A DNA stretch of 40,684 nucleotides, from the NCBI GenBank assembly GCA_947382415.1, contig CANCYO010000023.1:1-40684 (forward strand), written 5' to 3'. The stretch's first letter is position 1, and each line of letters opens with the position of its first letter. The position numbers and the translations under genes were made by a program. This DNA is from an uncultured Lachnospiraceae bacterium. Lineage in GTDB: Bacteria > Bacillota > Clostridia > Lachnospirales > Lachnospiraceae. The notes beneath the pieces were generated by a model. That model searched no databases and had not been told where the DNA came from. It saw nothing but the letters and a program-made list of their open reading frames with translations. Of this stretch, positions 33,654 to 40,684 are shown one piece after another.

Positions 33654-36200
33654 ATGAACGACGATATTTTTGATAAGGTTCAGGATGAGGATAAAATCCA
33701 CGAGGTGGACAAAATCCATGAAGTGGATTTGAAAGAGCGGATGGAGACATTCTATATTGATTATGCCATGAGTGTTATCGCATCCAGGGCGCTTCCCGAT
33801 GTGAGAGACGGTTTGAAACCGGTTCAGCGCCGCGTCCTCTATTCGATGATCGAATTGAACAATGGCCCCGACAAGCCGCACCGTAAAAGTGCCCGTATTG
33901 TCGGTGATACCATGGGTAAATATCACCCTCACGGAGACAGTTCTATCTATGGAGCATTGGTAAATATGGCGCAGGAATGGTCTACCAGATATCCTCTGGT
34001 GGACGGTCATGGTAATTTCGGTTCCATGGATGGAGACGGCGCCGCTGCCATGCGTTATACAGAGGCAAGACTTTCCAAAATCTCCATGGAGCTTCTTGCG
34101 GATATCAACAAAGATACTGTTGATTTTGTTCCCAACTTTGACGATACGGAGAAGGAACCCGTGGTACTTCCCAGCCGTTATCCCAATTTGCTGGTAAACG
34201 GTACAACAGGTATTGCGGTGGGTATGGCCACGAATATTCCTCCTCACAATCTTCGTGAAGTAATAAACGCGGTGGTAAAGATTATTGACAACCGAGTTCA
34301 GGAGGACAGAGCCACTACCATAGATGAGGTGTTATCCATTATCAAGGCTCCCGATTTTCCCACAGGAGGCCTGATAATGGGTACCAGAGGATGCGAGGAA
34401 GCTTATCGCACGGGACGGGGCAAAGTCCGAATCCGCGCAGTGACCAATATTGAGACGCTGCCCAGCGGAAAGACTCAGATTATAGCTACAGAACTGCCCT
34501 ATATGGTAAATAAAGCGAATCTGATCGTCAAGATCGCTGAGCTTGTAAAATTAAAAAAGATTGACGGTATTACGGATATCCGCGACGAGTCCAACAGAGA
34601 AGGCGTCCGCGTGGTAATCGAGCTTCGGCGGGATGCCAATGCCAATGTAATCTTAAATCAGTTGTTCAAGCATACACAACTTCAGGACACTTTCGGAGTG
34701 ATCATGCTGGCTCTGGTAAATAATGAGCCAAAAGTTATGAATCTCCTCGAGATGCTGAATTATTATCTCCAGCATCAGGAGGATGTGGTCACCCGCAGGA
34801 CAAAATACGATCTGAATAAGGCTGAGGAGAGAGACCATATCTTACAGGGTCTCTTGAAAGCACTTGATTTTATTGATGAAGTAATCTCCATTATTCGCAG
34901 TAGCCAAAATGCGCAGATTGCCAAGGAGAGATTGATCGAGAGATTTGAACTTTCCGATGTTCAGGCTCAGGCTATCGTGGATATGCGTCTGAGAGCACTC
35001 ACCGGTCTGGAGAGAGAGAAACTCGAAAACGAACACAGAGAACTTGAAATACGCATTGGAGAATTAAAGGCAATTCTTGCGGATGAAAAACTGCTGCTTG
35101 GCGTCATTAAGGAAGAGATCATGATGATTGCCGAAAAATATGGTGACGACAGGCGAAGCAGCATTGGTTTTGATGAGTTTGATATATCCATGGAAGATAT
35201 GATTCCTTATGACAATACTGTCATTGCAATGACCAGACTCGGTTATATCAAGCGTATGACTGTAGACAATTTTAAGGCACAGAACCGCGGCGGAAAGGGC
35301 ATCAAGGGGATGCAGACCATCGAGGACGACTATATTGAAGACCTTCTGATGAGCACTACCCACCATTATATGAATTTCTTTACCAATATGGGACGGGTAT
35401 ATCGCCTGAAAGCTTATGAGATTCCCGAGGCCGGGAGAACTGCCCGGGGAACCGCAGTGATCAATCTGCTCCAGCTTCAGCCCGGAGAGAAGATCACAGC
35501 CATGATTCCTATTAAGGAATATGATGAAAACAAGTATCTTTTTATGGTTACCAAAAAGGGTATCGTAAAAAAGACGCCTCTGGCAGATTTTGCAAACGTA
35601 AGAAAAAATGGTCTCACGGCAATTCTTCTGAAGGATGACGACGAACTCATCGAAGTGAAGACCACCGATGCCGACAGCGATATTTTCCTTGTGACCAGAC
35701 AAGGAATGTGTATCCGATTTAAAGAGACAGACGTACGTCCTACCGGAAGAGCTTCCATGGGAGTTATCGGTATGAATCTTTCTCCTGAAGACGAAGTTAT
35801 CGGTATGCAGCTCCAGATTCAGGGAGATTCTCTTTTGATCGTATCTGAGAACGGCCTTGGAAAACGTACTTATCTGGATGAATTTACAGTGCAGAAACGC
35901 GGCGGAAAAGGCGTAAAATGCTATAAAATTACCGATAAAACCGGCGATGTGGTAGGTGTTAAAGCTGTGACGGATGACAATGAGTTGATGATGATCACCA
36001 CAGAGGGAATCATTATCCAGCTGCGTATGCAGGATATCTCTACACTTGGTAGAATCACCTCCGGCGTAAAGATGATGAATCTGGATGAAGGTGTCAAAGT
36101 AGCCCAGATTGCCAAGGTTCGCGGAAAAATCTCTGAGGAAAATCAGGAATCTGACAGCGAAGAGGATGAATCGGAAGAAAAAAATGACGAAAAATCCTGA
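33654..36200 (+). CDS. gyrA: DNA gyrase subunit A
   Basis: An 848-residue DNA-breakage subunit. The catalytic Tyr135 is in AAMRYTEARL. The quinolone-pocket segment is HPHGDSSIYGALVNMAQ (residues 91-107), with Ser96 at the Escherichia coli Ser83 position and Gly100 at the Asp87 position. The GyrA-box that opens the C-terminal beta-pinwheel reads QNRGGKG (normally QRRGGKG), and later blades include QKRGGKGVKC. The C-terminus is a 25-residue acidic tail. The N-terminus contains a tandem DKIHEV repeat coded by two 18-nt copies (33690-33725). AGAAAGG precedes the start. Confidence 0.97.
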   Translation: MNDDIFDKVQDEDKIHEVDKIHEVDLKERMETFYIDYAMSVIASRALPDVRDGLKPVQRRVLYSMIELNNGPDKPHRKSARIVGDTMGKYHPHGDSSIYGALVNMAQEWSTRYPLVDGHGNFGSMDGDGAAAMRYTEARLSKISMELLADINKDTVDFVPNFDDTEKEPVVLPSRYPNLLVNGTTGIAVGMATNIPPHNLREVINAVVKIIDNRVQEDRATTIDEVLSIIKAPDFPTGGLIMGTRGCEEAYRTGRGKVRIRAVTNIETLPSGKTQIIATELPYMVNKANLIVKIAELVKLKKIDGITDIRDESNREGVRVVIELRRDANANVILNQLFKHTQLQDTFGVIMLALVNNEPKVMNLLEMLNYYLQHQEDVVTRRTKYDLNKAEERDHILQGLLKALDFIDEVISIIRSSQNAQIAKERLIERFELSDVQAQAIVDMRLRALTGLEREKLENEHRELEIRIGELKAILADEKLLLGVIKEEIMMIAEKYGDDRRSSIGFDEFDISMEDMIPYDNTVIAMTRLGYIKRMTVDNFKAQNRGGKGIKGMQTIEDDYIEDLLMSTTHHYMNFFTNMGRVYRLKAYEIPEAGRTARGTAVINLLQLQPGEKITAMIPIKEYDENKYLFMVTKKGIVKKTPLADFANVRKNGLTAILLKDDDELIEVKTTDADSDIFLVTRQGMCIRFKETDVRPTGRASMGVIGMNLSPEDEVIGMQLQIQGDSLLIVSENGLGKRTYLDEFTVQKRGGKGVKCYKITDKTGDVVGVKAVTDDNELMMITTEGIIIQLRMQDISTLGRITSGVKMMNLDEGVKVAQIAKVRGKISEENQESDSEEDESEEKNDEKS

Positions 36201-36254
36201 AAAATTTCTTGAAATTCCTGATTATTAGGTGTAGATTATATGAGGATGTACCGG

Positions 36255-36284
36255 AAAAGTTTGTGCCATGAGGTACAAACTTTT
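36255..36284 (+). terminator. Terminator after gyrA
   Basis: AAAAGTTTGT and ACAAACTTTT pair around a 10-nt loop, followed by CTTATTCTGTTTATTT, 55 nt past the gyrA stop. Confidence 0.75.
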
Positions 36285-36359
36285 CTTATTCTGTTTATTT
36301 CATGTAACATATCAAGTATTACATGAATAATATATGAGTCGAAAAGAGAGGGAATCAGA

Positions 36360-36842
36360 ATGTCTGTTTCAACGGTAAAGGAGTATTTAAAACAGTTTGA
36401 CCTGGATAACAAGGTGGAAGAGTTTACAGAGTCCAGCGCTACTGTGGAACTTGCGGCACACGCGGCAGGAGTGATTCCTGCCATGATAGCCAAAACATTG
36501 TCTTTCAAGGTAGGAGACCGGGCGGTTCTCATTGTGACAAGCGGCGACACTAAAGTAGACAATCGCAAATTCAAAGACAAATTTGGTATGAAGGCAAAAA
36601 TGCTGACACCGGAAGAAGTCGAAGAATACACAGGACATACCATTGGAGGAGTATGCCCTTATGCAAATCCAGAGGGAAAAACAAAAGTGTATCTGGACGA
36701 ATCCATGAAGCGTTTTGACATGGCTCTTCCGGCAGCAGGCAGCTCAAGCAGTTGTGTGAGACTGACGATCAAGGAGCTGGAGCGTTCCTGTCCCGGTGCG
36801 GAATGGGCAGATATCTGTAAATTGCCCGATGATGCCAACTGA
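36360..36842 (+). CDS. YbaK/EbsC-type aminoacyl-tRNA deacylase
   Basis: A 160-residue protein of the YbaK/ProX editing superfamily, which hydrolyses mischarged tRNAs in trans. Family features include the conserved Lys in MIAKTLSFKV (residue 45), the segment LIVTSGDTKVDNRKFK, and the glycine-rich TGHTIGGVCPYAN. The C-terminus has LPAAGSSSSCVRLTIKEL. Which mischarged tRNA is edited cannot be told; Cys-tRNA-Pro or Ala-tRNA-Pro are the usual substrates. It is a single gene after the gyrA terminator. Confidence 0.9.
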   Translation: MSVSTVKEYLKQFDLDNKVEEFTESSATVELAAHAAGVIPAMIAKTLSFKVGDRAVLIVTSGDTKVDNRKFKDKFGMKAKMLTPEEVEEYTGHTIGGVCPYANPEGKTKVYLDESMKRFDMALPAAGSSSSCVRLTIKELERSCPGAEWADICKLPDDAN

Positions 36843-36883
36843 AATTACAAACTACCATTGCAGACAAGGAGAGTGGATTTAGT

Positions 36884-38065
36884 ATGGAAGCATATGTAAT
36901 TTTTAAAGATCTTGCAATTATCATTGTGTTTGCAAAATTTTTCGGACTTTTGGCGAGGAAACTCAAAGCACCTCAGGTTGTGGGAGAGATCATTGCCGGT
37001 CTATTGATTGGCCCCAGTATTCTTGGATTAGTACAGCAAACAGAATTTCTGACACAAATGGCGGAAATAGGCGTTATCCTTTTAATGTTTTCTGCCGGTC
37101 TGGAGACAAATTTAAAAGATCTTCTGAAGACCGGACCCATCGCTTTTCTCATAGCCTGCGCGGGTGTGTTTGTCCCGCTCATTGGCGGTACTCTTCTCTA
37201 TATGGGATTTTACGGAACGGCTCCCTGGGGTTCCGAGAAATTTTATATGGCGGTTTTCATCGGCGTGATCATGACGGCCACCAGTGTGAGTATCACAGTA
37301 CAATCTCTCAAAGAGCTGGGAAAATTAAAGGGTAAAGTTGGAACCACGATCTTAAGCGCGGCCATAATAGACGACGTCATCGGCATTATCGTTCTCACCT
37401 TTGTTGTGGGCGTGAAAAATCCCGAATCTAATCCGGGTCAGGTGGTTCTCTCCACTCTGTTATTCTTTGCCTTTGTACTGGTTGTAGGATTCGTCCTATA
37501 CAAAATCTTTAATAAAATTGATGAAAAATACCCCCATACCAGAAGAATCCCTATTCTGGGTCTCGCCCTCTGCTTCTTTTTTGCCTATGTTGCAGAAAAA
37601 TATTTTGGCATTGCGGATATCACGGGTGCATATGTGGCCGGTATTATTCTCTGTTCTCTCAGAGATTCCGATTACATAGCCAATAAAATGGACACGAATT
37701 CCTATATGCTCTTTGATCCGATCTTTTTTGCAAGTATCGGATTAAAAACCAGCATCGACAATATTGATACCAATATCCTGCTCTTCTCCGTGGGATTTGT
37801 GATTGTGGCTCTGGTCTGCAAGATTGTCGGCTGCGGACTCATGGCTAAAGTCTGCAGATTCAGCTTTCCGGATTCTTTAAAAATTGGCGTGGGCATGATG
37901 ACGCGTGGAGAGGTAGCCCTGATCGTGGCACAGAAAGGTCTGTCCGTAGGCCTTCTCACCTCCGTATATTTTACGTCGGTGATTCTGCTGATCATAGTTT
38001 CCAGTATTTTGACACCCATCATTTTGAAGATACTGTACGCCAAAGAAAAACCATGCGAAACCTAA
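36884..38065 (+). CDS. CPA2-family cation/proton antiporter
   Basis: A 393-residue membrane protein with about 12 hydrophobic segments, of the Na+/H+ and K+/H+ exchanger family (KefB/NapA-like). It has the early motif GEIIAGLLIGPSILGL (residues 34-49), LMFSAGLETNLKDLL, and the ion-binding pair Asp163-Asp164 in LSAAIIDDVIGIIVL. A DD pair is typical of electrogenic exchangers such as NapA. No C-terminal TrkA domains are present. It converges with the next gene with only 7 nt between the stops. Confidence 0.9.
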   Translation: MEAYVIFKDLAIIIVFAKFFGLLARKLKAPQVVGEIIAGLLIGPSILGLVQQTEFLTQMAEIGVILLMFSAGLETNLKDLLKTGPIAFLIACAGVFVPLIGGTLLYMGFYGTAPWGSEKFYMAVFIGVIMTATSVSITVQSLKELGKLKGKVGTTILSAAIIDDVIGIIVLTFVVGVKNPESNPGQVVLSTLLFFAFVLVVGFVLYKIFNKIDEKYPHTRRIPILGLALCFFFAYVAEKYFGIADITGAYVAGIILCSLRDSDYIANKMDTNSYMLFDPIFFASIGLKTSIDNIDTNILLFSVGFVIVALVCKIVGCGLMAKVCRFSFPDSLKIGVGMMTRGEVALIVAQKGLSVGLLTSVYFTSVILLIIVSSILTPIILKILYAKEKPCET

Positions 38066-38072
38066 AAAATTG

Positions 38073-38816
38073 TTAATGCTCATGTATTATATATAAATAA
38101 GCGTTGCCTTTTTTGCCTGTCCTCTCAAGAATGTCCATGTAGTATAAAATATTTACGACAGTGCCTGCCAGCGGGACAGGAATATGTGCGGCTTTCCCAA
38201 AGTCCTTTACAGTGAATTCGCCCTCCAGTTCACAAGGCACGAATTGCATGTAATCTTTCATGCAGTCAATCTTCACTTCTTCCACCAATTGCGTGGGGAT
38301 TCGGTCATAACGGCTGGATCCCTTTTTTTTATCCCTGCTCCATCCATTCAAAAGCTTATACTCCTCCATATCCAGAAGAACCAGCTTTAGACGAAGATTC
38401 GGATTTTTTAGAAACATCTTAATCTTATATAATTCAGGAAAAACCATATAAGCATTTCCTTTTTTTGGAGATTTACGCGGTTTGCTCAATTCGCCGCTCT
38501 CAGGATCTATCCAGATCACCCATTTCTCCCTTGGTATGGGATACACGATAGTCACGGGATAGAGTGTGAGAAATGCACTGAGCTTATTTCGCATTTTATT
38601 AAACTGCCGGGTCTGAATCTCAACAATCTCTCCGTCATGATAGATATCCGCCACATAATTGTCAATGGGAATCTCCTGATGATCCTCGTCCGCTTCATAA
38701 TAGTTTTTCAAAATCGCATGAACAGTCTTCTCAGACAACGTGCCAATACCAAACCGCTGCCTGTCCACCCCTATGATCTTGTCCCTTGCGGCCTGAAAAG
38801 CCTGTTGATCCAACAT
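38073..38816 (-). CDS. Putative PD-(D/E)xK-like protein with winged-helix C-terminus
   Basis: A 247-residue soluble protein, not assigned to a characterised family (it recalls DUF8091-type proteins). The N-terminal domain opens with a helix carrying Glu29, then NYVADIYHDGEIVEIQTR, giving Asp57 and a Glu66-x-Gln68 pair in the order of a PD-(D/E)xK nuclease core but with Gln for Lys. FNKMRNKLSAFLTLYPVTIVYPIPREKWVIW follows as helix-strand-strand, then a SPKKG turn. Residues 200-245 (FTVKDFGKAAHIP, then LYYMDILERTGKKGNAYLYI) look like a winged helix. It is monocistronic with a consensus-like promoter. Nuclease activity is a guess from motif geometry. Confidence 0.7.
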   Translation of the reverse strand: MLDQQAFQAARDKIIGVDRQRFGIGTLSEKTVHAILKNYYEADEDHQEIPIDNYVADIYHDGEIVEIQTRQFNKMRNKLSAFLTLYPVTIVYPIPREKWVIWIDPESGELSKPRKSPKKGNAYMVFPELYKIKMFLKNPNLRLKLVLLDMEEYKLLNGWSRDKKKGSSRYDRIPTQLVEEVKIDCMKDYMQFVPCELEGEFTVKDFGKAAHIPVPLAGTVVNILYYMDILERTGKKGNAYLYIIHEH

Positions 38817-38859
38817 ACAATTTATCTCCTGTACTAATTAACTATCCAAAACACCCTTT

Positions 38860-38888
38860 ATTGTACTGTAATTTAACTTTCCCTTCAA
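38860..38888 (-). promoter_or_regulatory. Promoter of the PD-(D/E)xK-like gene
   Basis: Minus-strand TTGAAG, 17-nt spacer, TACAAT, about 45 nt before the start codon. Confidence 0.55.
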
Positions 38889-38900
38889 GATTTTAATATA

Positions 38901-39152
38901 CTATCTTCTTATCCGAGACATTGTATTACTAATCAATCGGTATCGAGGCGGTGGGAGACTGGAAGGGTAGATGGCTGTGATGTCTCCTTGCAGGTTTTTG
39001 GCGTAGAAATAGCTGGCCTCTGCCTTAGTGCCTTTCTTATAGGTAAGAGTGGTCACTTTTCCGGTAGCATCGTAGTAGTAGTGCAGGGTCTCATATCCGA
39101 TCTGTTCGAATAGCAGCGTCCAGTCGTTGCAGCGGTAGGTGGTGATATACAA
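38901..39152 (-). pseudogene. RHS/YD-repeat core remnant
   Basis: An 83-codon frame beginning at a TTG and without a ribosome binding site. Its centre is unmistakably RHS: GYETLHYYYDATGKVTTLTY, then ASYFYAKNLQGDITAIY. After that point (near 38960) the expected sequence changes to an unrelated PSSLPPPRYRL tail and stops, so the right-hand part of the core is missing. It lies directly downstream of the immunity-like gene. It is probably left over from recombination between RHS cassettes. Confidence 0.75.
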
Positions 39153-39175
39153 ATTGCATTATTAATAGACATCTA

Positions 39176-39613
39176 TTAGGAATATATAACATTACTCGTT
39201 ATTTTCATATATATCAGAAAATTTTCCAAATCACTTTCAACATTCTCTGTATTTACACATAGTGAAAGCTCTAATTTTAAAAAAAATCTGCGTATTAATG
39301 ATATCATCCAAGCTGTAGACATATAATAATAGTCTGCAACATCGTCCTTACTTGAAATACGTACTTCTTGTCCTCCTTTTTGAACAGAACAATAAACGTA
39401 ACATTCATAACCATTTCTAAAAGCCACCATTTTAAACGATACCGTATTGCCATTAAAGAAATTTTTCCAAATTAGACCAACTTTCAGGGTACATCCAATC
39501 GTTTCAAACGGTATTGTATATGCTTGAATTTTTTTAGTGTAAATTTCCAACATAGAATCCTCAAAAGTGCAGATTTTGTCATCCAACTGATTTGTATATT
39601 TTACTTTCATCAT
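39176..39613 (-). CDS. Putative immunity protein of the RHS toxin
   Basis: A 145-residue soluble protein, not recognised by sequence. It starts MMKVKYTNQLDDKICTFED and ends in ENFLIYMKITSN, with a beta-rich first half and a helical second half and no signal peptide. The start at 39613 is chosen because this ATG overlaps the TGA of the upstream toxin frame by 4 nt, a coupling typical of toxin/immunity pairs (the next codon is also ATG). The gene is intact although the toxin is broken. Base composition is very AT-rich compared with the origin genes. The immunity role is inferred from position only. Confidence 0.6.
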   Translation of the reverse strand: MMKVKYTNQLDDKICTFEDSMLEIYTKKIQAYTIPFETIGCTLKVGLIWKNFFNGNTVSFKMVAFRNGYECYVYCSVQKGGQEVRISSKDDVADYYYMSTAWMISLIRRFFLKLELSLCVNTENVESDLENFLIYMKITSNVIYS

Positions 39614-40061
39614 AATGGTCTCCCAAATATTGTCCAATGCTTTGCACTACCAGTAACACTATTTGTCATTGTATTCCAGGTATTTTGCTGCCAATGCCAA
39701 ACATTATGAGGTGCTTTGTTATGAGGCGAGTATAGCTCAATAAATTTAGTTCTATAATTTCCATTTGCTTTTGGAATCTTATATTTAATACCTGGATAAC
39801 CATTACCCGATTTGTTAGATGGTTTTAGTTTCCCTATTTCTTGTATTTAAATGCCTTTTGCTGCAACTGTAGTAAAGGATGCTCCAGCAGTAATATCTCC
39901 TGTCATAAACCCATCGCATGCACCATCTATTGCACCACTTACAGCACCAATTGCAGCACTTGTTGCAGCTATTTTTAGAGATGCGATTAAAACAGGAGCC
40001 GCGGTACCGCTGGTCGCTGCAGTTGCAATAACACCAATTGCAATTGCCGAAGAAATATTCC
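39610..40061 (-). pseudogene. RHS C-terminal toxin fragment with in-frame stop
   Basis: One minus-strand frame runs from about 40061 to the TGA at 39610, interrupted by a single TAA at 39847-39849. Before the stop it reads like the linker of RHS proteins: IAATSAAIGAVSGAIDGA, then CDGFMTGDITAGASF. After it comes a 78-residue toxin-like domain, IGKLKPSNKSGNGYPGIKYK, then FIELYSPHNKAPHNVWHW, then TGSAKHWTIFGRPL. The repeated His/Trp motifs suggest an HNH-like nuclease tip, but the family was not firmly identified. The upstream end is cut by an IS256-type fragment. With no start codon and a stop, it cannot make the original product. Confidence 0.75.
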
Positions 40062-40169
40062 TTTGCAGTCAACAACTGGGAGGATGTCAGCCTGTTTTTC
40101 CAGTTCCCTGATGAAGTACGCCGTATCATGTACACGACAAATATAATTGAGGGGCTAAACCGACAGTAA
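40062..40169 (+). mobile_element. Fragment of an IS256-family (mutator type) transposase
   Basis: Plus-strand translation gives FAVNNWEDVSLFFQFP, then DEVRRIMYTTNIIEGLNRQ and a TAA. This is the conserved NW...FP.E.RR.IYTTN.IE.LNRQ segment near the C-terminal catalytic Glu of IS256 transposases. Only 35 codons remain; no inverted repeats or target duplication were found. It truncates the RHS frame on the opposite strand. Confidence 0.75.
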
Positions 40170-40230
40170 GATAATCGACAACAAAATCATACTCATGATT
40201 CGACATAATATTATACATATCTGAATCTTA

Positions 40231-40620
40231 TCAGAAGGACTTTTCCTCCATAGACACAGAAAAATTTACCGCCTCGAACATTTCTTTAATTATTTGATAT
40301 GTGCACTTTCCAAAATAGTTTTTACACTTTTCAAATTGTTCTTTATTACATATTAACCTTTCTAGCACACTAAATAAAATTACTTTATCCGAATATTTTT
40401 CATGTAATAATAAAACTTCTTCTATAAATTTAAATATTTTTTCTAACGCTGCAACCTTATTTTTAACAAGGTTTTCTTCAATATAAGGAGTGAAAATATC
40501 ACCAAATACAACATGGCTGCCTGTTTCATCTCCTTCCTGCCAAATTACTTCATCATAATACCTTTGTTTTAATTCAGGAAATCTATTAATCAATAATTGA
40601 TTTAATTGTGCACTATTCAT
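40231..40620 (-). CDS. DUF7674-like probable immunity protein
   Basis: A 129-residue acidic soluble protein. The pattern LINRFPELKQRY, then WQEGDETGSHVVFGDIFTPY, then IFKFIEEVLL and VILFSVLERL fits small helical proteins labelled DUF7674, which are common beside RHS and other polymorphic toxins. GGTGG lies 7 nt before the ATG. The frame has no stop between the ATG and the window end, so a longer protein cannot be excluded. The region is AT-rich like its neighbours. The 61 nt between it and the IS256 fragment show nothing recognisable. Confidence 0.6.
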   Translation of the reverse strand: MNSAQLNQLLINRFPELKQRYYDEVIWQEGDETGSHVVFGDIFTPYIEENLVKNKVAALEKIFKFIEEVLLLHEKYSDKVILFSVLERLICNKEQFEKCKNYFGKCTYQIIKEMFEAVNFSVSMEEKSF

Positions 40621-40684
40621 TAATATCCACCTACTATTAGTATTGTCATAGCCATTCTTTACCTTTTCTATAGGTTCGGCTATG

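Noticed and set aside
39851..40111. An 86-codon Ala/Pro-rich frame on the plus strand
   Set aside because: It is the exact complement of the RHS linker and runs into the transposase fragment in another frame.
39815..40135. A 106-codon Cys-rich frame that looks like a small metal-binding protein
   Set aside because: It is the wrong frame of the RHS linker and crosses the IS256 junction; the Cys-rich look comes from translating Ala/Gly codons out of frame.

Overview
The window is a stretch of a Firmicutes chromosome, most likely from the Lachnospiraceae (Clostridia), centred on the replication origin. Three things point there: the gene order around dnaA, the family-specific small genes (DUF3881-like, DUF4446, an S4 protein between dnaN and recF), and a moderate-to-low GC content. 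From the origin the plus strand reads dnaA, dnaN, S4 protein, recF, gyrB, gyrA, a YbaK-type deacylase and a CPA2 antiporter. The minus strand reads rpmH, rnpA, yidD, yidC, jag/khpB, mnmE, mnmG, rsmG, a DegS-like coiled-coil gene, parA, parB, DUF4446, serS, a DUF3592-like gene, a DUF3881-like gene and tRNA-Arg(CCU). DnaA boxes fill the rpmH-dnaA spacer. Two perfect parS sites lie upstream of parA and a third, near-perfect one lies inside rsmG.

From about 0.6 to 13 kb lies an accessory block, all on the minus strand: a methyl-accepting chemotaxis protein with a polytopic membrane sensor, a GHKL histidine kinase with its LytTR response regulator (agr-like), a two-gene module coding a PRTase_2/TRSP protein and a StiP/PRTase_1-PELOTA protein, and a very large secreted leucine-rich-repeat protein. 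A pair of nearly identical direct repeats, spaced exactly as LytTR-domain sites are, sits just upstream of the promoter of the surface protein. The response regulator may therefore control the surface protein.

Both ends of the window carry debris of RHS/YD polymorphic-toxin loci. At the left edge there is a probable immunity-type gene followed by a degenerate RHS core remnant. At the right edge there are an RHS core remnant, an immunity-like gene, an RHS C-terminal toxin broken by one in-frame stop, a fragment of an IS256-family transposase, and a second immunity-like gene (DUF7674-like). The right-hand block is very AT-rich.

The items most worth a second look are: (1) the StiP/TRSP pair without any Ter genes; (2) a 268-bp palindromic element holding two inner hairpins, between the parA promoter and parS; (3) a parS site that is the core of a perfect 36-bp palindrome shaped like a terminator; (4) an orphan protein with a PD-(D/E)xK-like motif and a winged-helix-like C-terminus; and (5) a DegS-like dimerisation segment with no kinase domain. 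All family names come from reading motifs by eye; no database search was run.
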